Below, piece by piece: positions 1-6,573 of a DNA stretch of 22,158 nucleotides; position 1 is the first letter of the stretch; each line of letters opens with the position of its first letter. This stretch comes from GCA-2689995 sp964529325. Lineage in GTDB: Bacteria; Fidelibacterota; Marinisomatia; SCGC-AAA003-L08; GCA-2689995. Location: positions 1-22,158 of the forward strand of contig CAZGWH010000037.1 in assembly GCA_964529325.1 (NCBI GenBank), written 5' to 3'. The notes below the pieces were generated by a model, which worked only from the letters and a program-made list of their open reading frames with translations, did no database searches and was not told the DNA's origin. A program made the translations under genes and the position numbers.

Positions 1-338
1 CGACAAATGCAAATCATCAAGCAGAAATCTATTACGATACAATTTCATCAAATAAGGACTGGCATTACTTATCGACTGTAAATATTCACGAGGTTCCTGA
101 AAGTGCAGAAGGTTCAGCAAAAATTAGAGATTTAATTTTAGGATATATTCCTCAATATTTAATGGGAGATTTGAATAATGATGAGATTATAAATGTAATT
201 GATATTATCCGAATGGTAAATATTATATTGGGAAATGCTATTCCAACAAATTATGAATTACAAGTAGGTGATACAAATTCAGATGAAATTATAAATATCA
301 TTGATATTATTCAGGTTGTAAATATCATTTTGGAATAA
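1..338 (+). CDS. C-terminal fragment of an exported protein with two dockerin-like repeats
   Basis: The reading frame is open from the window edge (codons in phase from base 3) to TAA at 336-338, about 111 residues, with the 5' end missing. The last 60 residues carry two copies of a dockerin-type calcium-loop helix: GDLNNDEIINVIDII followed by VNIILG, then GDTNSDEIINIIDII followed by VNIILE. The Asp/Asn spacing (D-x-N-x-D) is that of EF-hand-like dockerin loops. The part before the repeats (for example DWHYLSTVNIHEVPESAEG) shows no domain I recognise. Marinimicrobia and related bacteria commonly carry such tails on secreted enzymes, so this is probably a surface or secreted protein. Its catalytic or binding part lies outside the window. 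The same tail type occurs on the subtilase at 14905-17316. Confidence 0.8.
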   Translation, partial: TNANHQAEIYYDTISSNKDWHYLSTVNIHEVPESAEGSAKIRDLILGYIPQYLMGDLNNDEIINVIDIIRMVNIILGNAIPTNYELQVGDTNSDEIINIIDIIQVVNIILE

Positions 339-374
339 ATTGACTATGTTCAAATAATATGTGTATTTTATTTA

Positions 375-400
375 GTAGAGGCAATGCATGCATCGCTATA
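375..400. repeat. Palindromic repeat relic centred on ATGCATGCAT
   Basis: GTAGAGGCAATGCATGC continues into ATCGCTATA. The centre ATGCATGCAT is a perfect 10-bp palindrome, extended by GC/GC with one A:C mismatch (381-396). The left arm GTAGAGGC has no intact partner on the right, so it looks like a decayed copy of a GTAGAGGCAATGC-type palindromic repeat. That family assignment is from memory and not verified. Confidence 0.4.
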
Positions 401-492
401 AATCATGGAATTAATTATATTCTTAATTTCTAGACCTGTGGAATATGTTTTTTTATTCCAATGGGTTTTAATTCTTAAATATTACCATCCTG

Positions 493-577
493 CTTCGACA
501 AAATTGCTCAGCACAGGCTTCATCCCCGCCTTAAAAAGGAGGGGAGATCAGGCGAAGCCTAAAAAGGGGAGGTTTTT
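493..577. repeat. Hairpin-forming interspersed repeat relic
   Basis: An outer stem AGGCTTC (515-521) pairs with GAAGCCT (554-560). Inside it TCCCCGCCTT pairs with AAGGAGGGGA with one mismatch around a short A-rich loop. It is preceded by CTTCGACAAAATTGCTCAGC, which resembles the CTTCGACAAGCTCAGC motif common in intergenic repeats of many bacteria. It is followed by AAAAAGGGGAGGTTTTTT, a second fragment of the same C-rich/G-rich unit. The GC-rich composition contrasts with the AT-rich surroundings, which fits an inserted mobile repeat. Confidence 0.5.
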
Positions 578-631
578 TATAATTATTAATTCATAATTGT
601 TTTTTTTCAGTGTTAAATTTAAAATTGTTAA

Positions 632-691
632 ACTCCATAGGAGTGCCCTGTCTGTAATAATAAATATAATAAAAATTAGCTCTAACGGGGC
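632..691. repeat. Paired-hairpin repeat relic (ACTCC-ATA-GGAGT type)
   Basis: Two small stem-loops flank an AT-rich centre. ACTCC/GGAGT (632-644) is perfect with a 3-nt loop. GCTCT/GGGGC (679-691) pairs using G-U wobble. The pieces GGAGTGCCCTGTCTGTAATA and CTAACGGGGCGAAC resemble a dispersed CTCC-GGAG...CTGTTTGTAG repeat familiar from FCB-group genomes, possibly of the REP/RAYT kind. The family link is recalled, not searched. The minus frame across it (548-742) is repeat-derived and probably not a protein. Confidence 0.4.
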
Positions 692-761
692 GAACTTTGA
701 AAATAATAGTTTTAAGATTGTATCATTTATTTTACTGTTCAAAATTATAAAATAGGTTCTC

Positions 762-1607
762 TTATTTAATGAGCTTCAATTGTTTACCCATAATTTTATC
801 TAATAATCTGTCCGGTAAGAGTCCAGGCAATATAAAATTCATAAATTTATTTTGAGTAATTACATATCTTGTTTTAGGTTTTGTAGCATTTATTATTTTG
901 AATATCCGTTTTGAAACAACTTTTGCTTCTAAACCATTTCTACCTCGGCTCATTGTAATTTTATAAAATTGTTTTAAACTTTTATTGTATTCACTATTGC
1001 TAAATGGATTATTTTCTTCGCTGGGAGCTTTATCCCAAATAGCCGTCTTTATTGGTCCAGGTTCAATTAAAATGACATCAATTCCATAAAGTAATAATTC
1101 TCGTCTTAATGCATCAGAATATCCCTCTAGTGCAAATTTAGATGCGGTATAGGGTGCAACAAATGGGAATGCTCTTTTTCCACTGACTGAACTAATATTA
1201 ATTATTTTACCTCTATGGTTATTATTTAAATTAGCACCTAATAATTCTATAAAAGCATTTGTAACTGAAATTACACCAAATAAATTGACTTCAAATTGAT
1301 GTCTGAAATCATTCGTTTTTAATAAAATTGAAGGGCCACCTACAGCAATTCCTGCATTATTAATTAAGCAATCTAAATTTCTTCCATTTAATTTTTCTTT
1401 AACAACCTGTACAGACTCTGAAATTTCTTTTTCATTCATTACATCGAATACTAATGGAATAAAGTTTTTATTATTCATTAAATTCATTTCAGAAATGTCA
1501 TTTAATTTTCGAACACTTCCAAATACCATAAATCCTTTTTCTAATAAATATTCAGTTGCATCTCTTCCTATACCTGTAGATACACCTGTAATTAATACTG
1601 ATTTCAT
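762..1607 (-). CDS. SDR-family NAD(P)-dependent oxidoreductase
   Basis: 281 residues, the normal length for a classical short-chain dehydrogenase/reductase. The Rossmann cofactor motif TGVSTGIG is at residues 7-14, NNAG at 83-86, the catalytic Ser near 140 (ISSVSGK) and the YxxxK pair as Y153/K157 (YTASK), so the active site is intact. Basic residues after strand 2 (SVRK, about 31-34) suggest NADP(H) preference. The sequence resembles the retinol-dehydrogenase-like or general 'SDR family' group, but the substrate cannot be read from it. The ATG is preceded on the minus strand by GGAGA at good spacing. It is divergent from the HtrA gene with a 143-bp shared promoter region and is a single-gene unit facing the repeat-rich gap. 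Confidence 0.9.
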   Translation of the reverse strand: MKSVLITGVSTGIGRDATEYLLEKGFMVFGSVRKLNDISEMNLMNNKNFIPLVFDVMNEKEISESVQVVKEKLNGRNLDCLINNAGIAVGGPSILLKTNDFRHQFEVNLFGVISVTNAFIELLGANLNNNHRGKIINISSVSGKRAFPFVAPYTASKFALEGYSDALRRELLLYGIDVILIEPGPIKTAIWDKAPSEENNPFSNSEYNKSLKQFYKITMSRGRNGLEAKVVSKRIFKIINATKPKTRYVITQNKFMNFILPGLLPDRLLDKIMGKQLKLIK

Positions 1608-1635
1608 ATTTCTCCAATTATTGATTTATTTACGG

Positions 1636-1663
1636 TTGTTATTTTAGTTATAAATCGTATAAT
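1636..1663 (+). promoter_or_regulatory. Candidate sigma-70 promoter for the htrA gene
   Basis: TTGTTA (1636-1641) and a perfect TATAAT (1658-1663) have a 16-bp spacer, giving a leader of about 80 nt to the ATG at 1751. The -10 box is embedded in an inverted repeat, GTATAA-N5-TTATAC (1657-1673), which could be an operator shared by both divergent genes. Evidence is sequence match only. Confidence 0.4.
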
Positions 1664-1675
1664 TTTTTTATACAA
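1647..1675 (-). promoter_or_regulatory. Candidate sigma-70 promoter for the SDR gene
   Basis: Reading the minus strand, TTGTAT (1675-1670) and TATAAC (1652-1647) are separated by 17 bp. The start codon lies about 40 bp downstream at 1607. It overlaps the plus-strand promoter candidate, so the two divergent genes may compete for polymerase. AT-rich DNA yields such matches by chance. Confidence 0.35.
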
Positions 1676-1750
1676 TTTTCATTTATTGGAACTTATAAAA
1701 ATAAACTGCATAAAAGCCTTGAAATTAATCAAAATAAAAAAATAGGACAA

Positions 1751-3124
1751 ATGTTGAAAAAATCAATTTTAATTACAAGTATCATTCTAAATTTCATTTA
1801 TGCAATAAATATAGCAGAAGAATTAAATAATTTATTTGTTTTAGTTGCAGAACAGGGCAAACCAGCAGTTGTATCAATTATATCAGAAAAAACAGTTACT
1901 CAAAAAATTCATCCATTTTTTCATTCTCCATTTGGGCAAGAATTTCCAGAGAGTGAACGGAGAGGGCAATCACTTGGTTCAGGTGTAATTATTGATGCCA
2001 GTAAGGGTTATATTTTAACAAATAATCATGTGATTGAAAATGCGGATGAAATAAAAGTAAAATTATTAGATAAACGAGAAGTTGAGGCAAAGGTAATCGG
2101 AACAGATCCACTCTCTGATGTTGCAATTATACAAATTACAGCAGATGGACTTACTCATGCAATTATTGGCGATTCTGAGAAATTAAATGTAGGTGAATGG
2201 GTTATGGCAATTGGAAGTCCATTTGGTTTACATTTAAATCATTCCGTAACAAAAGGAATTGTTGGAGCAATTGGAAGAAATGATGTGATTTCTCGGTTAA
2301 ATTATGAAGATTTTATTCAGCATGATGCCGCAATAAATCCAGGAAATTCAGGAGGAGCATTATATAATTTATATGGGGAGTTAATTGGAATAAATACTGC
2401 AATTGCAACGGGTGGAATGTCAAACTCTAATGCAGGAATTGGATTTGCAATTCCAATTAATCAAGCGATGAGAGTTGTGGAAGATTTAATTTCAACGGGA
2501 TCGGTGGTTCGAGGATGGTTAGGAGTTTCAATTCAGGATATTGATAAAAATTTAGCGAAAGCAATGGATATAGGTATTTTAGATGGTGCAATAATTTCAC
2601 AAGTTTTGAATAATAGTCCCGCAGATGAAAGTGGAATTTTAGATCAAGATATTGTAATTGCAATTAATGAAAAAGAGGTGTCGAGTTCATCTCAATTAAA
2701 AAATATGGTTTCAAGTTTTCGCCCTGGTGAAAATGTAAAATTTAAAATCCTTAGAGAAAATGAAGAAATAATAATTAATGTAGTTTTGGGTGAGAGACCA
2801 TCAGAAGAAGATTTAGCCGATGTGTATAAAACAGGAAATTCATATTATGATATTTTAGGATTAATGGTTGTAGAAGTAAACTCTGAATTTGCCAAGGAAA
2901 AAAATATTGATGTTATTGACGGTGTAGTTGTAAAAAAAGTAAAAGAAAATTCATCTTCCTCCAATGAAATTAAATCTGGTGATGTAATATCAAAAATAGG
3001 TAGGAATAAAATTACATCCGTAAATGATTATCGTTCATTATTAAAGCAATATGAAAAAGGTGATTCAGTTTTATTACTGGTTAAAAGAAATGGCTCATCT
3101 CGTTTTGTCGCATTAGAAATTTGA
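1751..3124 (+). CDS. htrA: HtrA/Deg-family periplasmic serine protease with two PDZ domains
   Basis: 457 residues, typical of DegP/DegQ proteins. An N-terminal signal sequence (about 1-18, LLIT/IILNFIYA-like hydrophobic run after KK) predicts export. The trypsin-like domain carries the full triad: H93 in TNNHV, D123 in SDVAI and S200 in the GNSGG oxyanion loop. PDZ1 starts near RGWLGVSIQ (about 254) and PDZ2 covers the last 90 residues, ending in the usual small beta element. The role inferred from the family is degradation or chaperoning of misfolded envelope proteins. The ATG is preceded by AGGAC. It leads the plus-strand block, 74 bp before parA, but may be its own unit. DegP and DegQ cannot be separated here, so the symbol is generic. 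Confidence 0.92.
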   Translation: MLKKSILITSIILNFIYAINIAEELNNLFVLVAEQGKPAVVSIISEKTVTQKIHPFFHSPFGQEFPESERRGQSLGSGVIIDASKGYILTNNHVIENADEIKVKLLDKREVEAKVIGTDPLSDVAIIQITADGLTHAIIGDSEKLNVGEWVMAIGSPFGLHLNHSVTKGIVGAIGRNDVISRLNYEDFIQHDAAINPGNSGGALYNLYGELIGINTAIATGGMSNSNAGIGFAIPINQAMRVVEDLISTGSVVRGWLGVSIQDIDKNLAKAMDIGILDGAIISQVLNNSPADESGILDQDIVIAINEKEVSSSSQLKNMVSSFRPGENVKFKILRENEEIIINVVLGERPSEEDLADVYKTGNSYYDILGLMVVEVNSEFAKEKNIDVIDGVVVKKVKENSSSSNEIKSGDVISKIGRNKITSVNDYRSLLKQYEKGDSVLLLVKRNGSSRFVALEI

Positions 3125-3157
3125 TGAATTAATTCTTAAAAGATAATTTTATAATCT

Positions 3158-3186
3158 TTGAATAGGATAATTCATTAGGGTAAATT
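3158..3186 (+). promoter_or_regulatory. Weak promoter candidate directly before parA
   Basis: TTGAAT (3158-3163) and TAAATT (3181-3186) are separated by 17 bp. Each box matches the sigma-70 consensus at four of six positions. Initiation about 7 nt after the -10 box would fall at 3193-3199, almost on the parA ATG, implying a very short or absent leader. No Shine-Dalgarno motif is seen before that ATG, which agrees. A small AAAGAT/ATCTTT inverted repeat (3139-3159) precedes it but lacks a real U-tract. Confidence 0.3.
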
Positions 3187-3198
3187 TTCACCCTATAT

Positions 3199-3975
3199 AT
3201 GGCTAATTTTTTAGGTAAAACAATCGCAATTGCCAATCAAAAAGGTGGTGTTGGCAAAACCACAACAACAGTAAATCTTGCTGCATATCTTGCCGTAACA
3301 GAAGTTCCTATTTTGTTGATTGATATGGATCCCCAAGCAAATGCCACGACTGGTGTCGGAATTGAAACAGGTTCCTATGAAAAATCAGTCTATGATGTTT
3401 TAATTGGTGAATCTACAATCGATAAATGTGTTTTAGATACTAAGCTTGAATATTTAAAAGTATTACCATCAAGTCCACAATTAGTGGGAGCTGAAATTGA
3501 ACTTGTAAATATGTTTTCTCGCGAGGCAATGCTGAGGAATGCAATTAAAGAAGTGGCAAATGATTATGAATTTATTTTAATTGATAGTCCGCCGTCATTA
3601 GGATTGCTAACAGTGAATGTTTTAACAGCCGCCGATTCTATTCTTATTCCTATTCAATGTGAATATTATGCTTTAGAAGGTCTTTCGCAATTATTAAATA
3701 CAATTCGATTAGTTCAAAAACATTTGAATAAAGAATTAATAATTGAAGGAATCTTAATTACAATGTATGATAATCGTCTCAATTTATCAAAACAAGTGGT
3801 GCAGGAAGTAAAAGATTATTTTGGAGAAAAGGTCTATAATACATTTATAAAAAGAAATGTACGATTAGGTGAAGCGCCGAGCCATGGTAAGCCAATTTTA
3901 TTATATGATGCATCTTGTAATGGTGCACAGAATTATATGAATCTTGCAACGGAGGTTTTAAATCAGAATGAATAA
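3199..3975 (+). CDS. parA: ParA/Soj chromosome-partitioning ATPase
   Basis: 258 residues, the size of chromosomal Soj/ParA without the long N-terminal DNA-binding extension of plasmid ParAs. The deviant Walker A box KGGVGKTT is at 15-22 with the signature lysine K15. DMDPQAN (Walker A') follows near 42-48 and ILIDSPPSLG (Walker B) near 126-135. It forms ATP-dependent dimers on the nucleoid and is driven by ParB bound at parS to segregate origins. Its stop lies 8 nt inside parB, so the two are co-translated. No SD is visible before the ATG. The position just ahead of the atp genes matches the gidAB-parAB-atp order near oriC in many bacteria. Confidence 0.96.
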   Translation: MANFLGKTIAIANQKGGVGKTTTTVNLAAYLAVTEVPILLIDMDPQANATTGVGIETGSYEKSVYDVLIGESTIDKCVLDTKLEYLKVLPSSPQLVGAEIELVNMFSREAMLRNAIKEVANDYEFILIDSPPSLGLLTVNVLTAADSILIPIQCEYYALEGLSQLLNTIRLVQKHLNKELIIEGILITMYDNRLNLSKQVVQEVKDYFGEKVYNTFIKRNVRLGEAPSHGKPILLYDASCNGAQNYMNLATEVLNQNE

Positions 3976-4849
3976 ATCATTAGGGAAAGGTCTTCAAGCA
4001 CTAATTAAATCTCAATCTTCGATTGCTGAGAATGCATTAGAAGATGGTATTGACATAAATTTAATTATTCCAAATCGACACCAACCGAGGCAAGTATTTA
4101 CTGAAGAGGGGCTAAAAGATTTAACAAGCTCAATTATAGAAAAAGGGGTTCTTCAGCCAATTACGGTTAGAGAAGCCGGTGATGGTAAATTTGAATTAAT
4201 TGCAGGTGAGCGAAGGTTTAGAGCATCTAAAAATGCAGGATTAAAGAAACTACCTGCATATATTTTGGATGTAAAAAGTGATTCGGATATGTTGGAAATG
4301 GCATTGATAGAAAATATTCAGCGAGAAGATTTAAATCCGTTGGAAGAAGCAGAGGGTTATTTACTATTAGTTGAAAAATATAATTTAACACAAGAAGAAA
4401 TTGCAAAAAAAGTTGGTAAAAGTCGTCCTGTTATTACAAATAGGATGAGACTATTAAAGTTACCACATGAAATTCGTCATGCACTCAAAAATGGTTTAAT
4501 TTCAAAAAAACATGCTGAATTACTTGCAGGATTATCAACAAATGGCCAAATGATTGGTGTATTTCAAAAAATTATACGAGATGGATTAAGTGTAAGAAAA
4601 ACGGAAGAATTAGTCCGAAGTTTACATGAAGTAAAAAAAACTATAAAAAGTAATAAAATGAATTCCACAAATAAAAATAATCAAAATACGAAATTTGAAT
4701 CTCAATTATGTTCGGTATTAGGCACAAAAGTTTCAATGAAACATAAGGGTCGTCGTGGGAGTGGCAAGGGGCAAATCGTAATTGACTATTTTTCTGACGA
4801 AGATTTCGAACGAATTTTTGAATTATTAACTGATATTGAAACAAATTAA
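3968..4849 (+). CDS. parB: ParB/Spo0J chromosome-partitioning CTPase
   Basis: 293 residues, standard chromosomal ParB length. The N-terminal LGKGLQALI (5-13) is the short ParA-stimulating peptide. The ParB/Srx nucleotide-binding domain shows the CTP-binding GERRFRA motif (80-86) and ENIQRE (115-120). A helix-turn-helix for parS recognition follows (about 139-165, TQEEIAKKVGKSRPVITNRM). A low-complexity Asn/Lys linker (about 222-240) joins the C-terminal dimerisation domain. The ATG overlaps parA by 8 nt, with GGAGG 11 nt upstream. No parS-like 16-mer was found by eye in this window, so its binding sites probably lie elsewhere. Confidence 0.95.
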   Translation: MNKSLGKGLQALIKSQSSIAENALEDGIDINLIIPNRHQPRQVFTEEGLKDLTSSIIEKGVLQPITVREAGDGKFELIAGERRFRASKNAGLKKLPAYILDVKSDSDMLEMALIENIQREDLNPLEEAEGYLLLVEKYNLTQEEIAKKVGKSRPVITNRMRLLKLPHEIRHALKNGLISKKHAELLAGLSTNGQMIGVFQKIIRDGLSVRKTEELVRSLHEVKKTIKSNKMNSTNKNNQNTKFESQLCSVLGTKVSMKHKGRRGSGKGQIVIDYFSDEDFERIFELLTDIETN

Positions 4850-4913
4850 TTTTTAGATTAAATTGTTTGTATTGAAATTAAATACAATCTTAAATTTTCA
4901 GGCTCGGAACTAA

Positions 4914-5615
4914 GTGAAAGATCGACAATTCACGCTGTGGTTTTTATCTGAACATGATGGGAAGCAACGATCTTTTCAGTTTTCGAAGTTTTTCCTGACA
5001 TTTATATTGATTTTTGGCATAATTATTTTCTTACTTGCATCCTTTGGATTTTGGCAAGTGCTGAGTCAGGACAGCATATTACAAGAGTTAAATAAACTCA
5101 ATAAATATAAAGATCGAACAGATGTTTTGTTAAATGAGTTAAATGCTGAAAAACTTGTGATGGAAGAAAATCTTGAAAATTCAATTCGAAGTTTTTTTTC
5201 GGATAATGGTGAAGTATTACCAATTAATCCACCTGTAAATGGTATTGTTACAAAAGGGATTGAAAAAAATGGAAAAAAATTAATTCATAGTGGGATTGAT
5301 ATCGCTGCCGAATTTGGTGCAAAAATTATTTCACCATTAGATGGATTTGTAGTGTTTTCAGGTGTAAGTGAAAAATTTGAAAATTTAGTTGTTATTTCTC
5401 ATACTCATGGTGTTTATTCACTATATGGACATAATAAAGAAAATCTTGTAAACGAAAGAGATTTTGTTAGATCAGGACAGAAAATTGCAACAGTAGGTAA
5501 AACTGAAAATTCAGAAGGACCTCATTTGCATTTCGAGATGTGGAAAAATGATGAGATTTTAGATCCAAGAAATTTTATAGAAATATATAAGACAAGAGAT
5601 GTTTCAATCAAATAA
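4914..5615 (+). CDS. Membrane-anchored M23-family peptidoglycan endopeptidase
   Basis: 233 residues with a GTG start. A short cytoplasmic N-terminus is followed by one transmembrane helix (about 26-47), a coiled-coil-prone segment (about 54-90) and an LytM/M23 domain from about 108. The lysostaphin-type zinc site is complete: H125 and D129 (HSGID), the YGH histidine H173, and H204/H206 in HLHFE. It should therefore be an active endopeptidase cutting peptide crosslinks on the periplasmic face, not a degenerate EnvC-like activator. It overlaps the bactofilin gene by 17 nt. M23 peptidase plus bactofilin is a recurring cell-shape pair (Helicobacter CcmA/Csd proteins, Hyphomonas BacA/LmdC), so localisation by the bactofilin scaffold is a fair inference. 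Confidence 0.9.
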   Translation: MKDRQFTLWFLSEHDGKQRSFQFSKFFLTFILIFGIIIFLLASFGFWQVLSQDSILQELNKLNKYKDRTDVLLNELNAEKLVMEENLENSIRSFFSDNGEVLPINPPVNGIVTKGIEKNGKKLIHSGIDIAAEFGAKIISPLDGFVVFSGVSEKFENLVVISHTHGVYSLYGHNKENLVNERDFVRSGQKIATVGKTENSEGPHLHFEMWKNDEILDPRNFIEIYKTRDVSIK

Positions 5616-5991
5616 ACCTAGTAAATCATCAAGCTCAATTTTAAGTGGAGATGTAGAAGTATATGGAGACTTAAAAGTTTCGGGAAGTATGTTGATTTAT
5701 GGGAAAGTATTTGGTTCTGTCGAATCGAAAGGTTCAATAAGAACTGGAAAAAACTCTTTTGTTAAAGGTGATGTGAAAGCGATTGAAGCCGTAATTAATG
5801 GTAATGTTGAAGGCGATGTTGTTGTTAATGAAAAAGTAACTTTAGGACCTCACTCACATTTAATGGGAAATTTAACAGCGGGTATTTTAGTTATTCAAGA
5901 AGGTGCCCGGTTTGATGGACTTTGTAATATGGTTAAAAGTCCAGGAAGTAAAACAAAACCACTTGTAAAGCAAAATCAATCAGAAGGATAA
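5599..5991 (+). CDS. Bactofilin (DUF583/CcmA-like cytoskeletal protein)
   Basis: 130 residues, typical for bactofilins. A short polar, Ser-rich N-terminal tail (FQSNKPSKSSSS) precedes a beta-helix core (about 15-110) with repeated G-D-V/L turns such as GDVEVYGDLKVSG, GKVFGSVESKG and GNVEGDVVVNEKV, and a basic C-terminal tail follows. Bactofilins polymerise without nucleotide and position cell-wall enzymes or chromosome-segregation factors. Both kinds of partner are adjacent here: the overlapping M23 peptidase and, one gene earlier, ParAB. In Myxococcus, bactofilins scaffold ParABS, so the arrangement may be functional. The start lies inside the M23 coding end, so translation is probably coupled. 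Confidence 0.92.
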   Translation: MFQSNKPSKSSSSILSGDVEVYGDLKVSGSMLIYGKVFGSVESKGSIRTGKNSFVKGDVKAIEAVINGNVEGDVVVNEKVTLGPHSHLMGNLTAGILVIQEGARFDGLCNMVKSPGSKTKPLVKQNQSEG

Positions 5992-6016
5992 AAAACAATT
6001 TGAACAAAATGCATGG

Positions 6017-6193
6017 ATGAGGTTTTCTGGTGCAGGAATTCAAATGGTTTTAGTAATGATGATTTGTTGGTGGTTTGGTGAGAGAATAGAATTGAAAGGG
6101 TGGGTAAATCCACCGTGGGGCCAACTAATAGGTATTATGTTTGGTGTTTTTGCATCAATTTATCATTTAATTAAATCAGTAAGTAAATTTTGA
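6017..6193 (+). CDS. AtpZ-like small F1Fo-associated membrane protein (start uncertain)
   Basis: This is a small gene between the bactofilin and the AtpI-like gene. From the ATG at 6017 it encodes 58 residues with two hydrophobic segments (GIQMVLVMMICWW and LIGIMFGVFASIYHL). Between them is the WVNPPWGQLIG turn expected of AtpZ/AtpI-family 'F0F1-ATPase subunit' proteins, a family linked to c-ring assembly or Mg2+/Ca2+ transport. The same frame stays open upstream to 5969 and would add a family-like KDKKQFEQNAW segment, but it contains no ATG, GTG or TTG. Either the real start is non-canonical (an ATC at 5975 would give MNQKDKKQ...) or the short form is used. The TGA overlaps the TTG start of the next gene as TTGA. 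Confidence 0.7.
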   Translation: MRFSGAGIQMVLVMMICWWFGERIELKGWVNPPWGQLIGIMFGVFASIYHLIKSVSKF

Positions 6194-6573
6194 AACCATT
6201 TTTTAAAACATTATTGCTGGAAACTATTATAATTGCAATTGTAGGTTTTTTCCCTTATTTGTCATGGGGAACTGCATATAAATTAGAAATTTTAAGTGCT
6301 TTTTTATTAAGCCTTGTTAATGCGATTGTTGGCTATATTTTGGTTATACAATTTCATGGAACTGATAATGCAACTTTTTATAAAAATGTGTATGGCGGAA
6401 TGTTAGCTCGAATGGCATTTATTTTAGGTTTTTCATTATATATGACTCAAACAGAAATTTTACAAACTATACCATTTTTTATGGCATTAATGATTTTTTA
6501 TGTCATACATCAATGGACAGAAATTTCAAGTTGGTTAAAAGTATTACCCGGAAGAAAGGTGCAAGTTAGTTGA
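6190..6573 (+). CDS. AtpI-like Fo accessory integral membrane protein
   Basis: 127 residues, mostly hydrophobic, with about four transmembrane helices (roughly 7-25, 34-55, 70-88, 92-108) and a basic C-terminus (LPGRKVQVS). It starts with TTG overlapping the preceding stop, and the next in-frame Met is deep inside helix 3, so the TTG is likely real. I do not see a diagnostic motif. The call rests on its position directly before subunit a, its size and its topology, which match the variable AtpI/AtpR-type 'subunit I' genes that assist c-ring assembly. Its own stop overlaps the TTG start of atpB in the same TTGA arrangement. Confidence 0.6.
   Translation: MKPFFKTLLLETIIIAIVGFFPYLSWGTAYKLEILSAFLLSLVNAIVGYILVIQFHGTDNATFYKNVYGGMLARMAFILGFSLYMTQTEILQTIPFFMALMIFYVIHQWTEISSWLKVLPGRKVQVS

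Larger units (their letters stand above)
339..761. other. Convergent intergenic gap with repeat relics, no credible gene
   Basis: This gap lies between two convergent genes. Two short frames (405-596 plus, 548-742 minus) cross it but sit on palindromic repeat sequence and look spurious. What is visible is three clusters of imperfect inverted repeats (375-400, 493-577 and 632-691), listed separately. No convincing U-tract terminator serves either flanking gene. Confidence 0.6.

Noticed and set aside
405..596. 63-codon plus-strand frame in the convergent gap
   Set aside because: It runs across palindromic repeat relics, has no ribosome site and no recognisable protein features.
548..742. 64-codon minus-strand frame
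   Set aside because: It is built on the ACTCC/GGAGT and GC-rich repeat relics; the translation is a typical repeat-derived pseudo-protein.
2821..2829. Perfect DnaA box (TGTGTATAA, reverse of TTATACACA)
   Set aside because: It is a single occurrence within the htrA coding sequence with no cluster, so it is no evidence for oriC here.
6393..6410. Second GG-N10-GC (sigma-54-like) element
   Set aside because: It lies inside the AtpI-like coding sequence, has a poor -12 box (TTAGC) and points at no suitably placed start.
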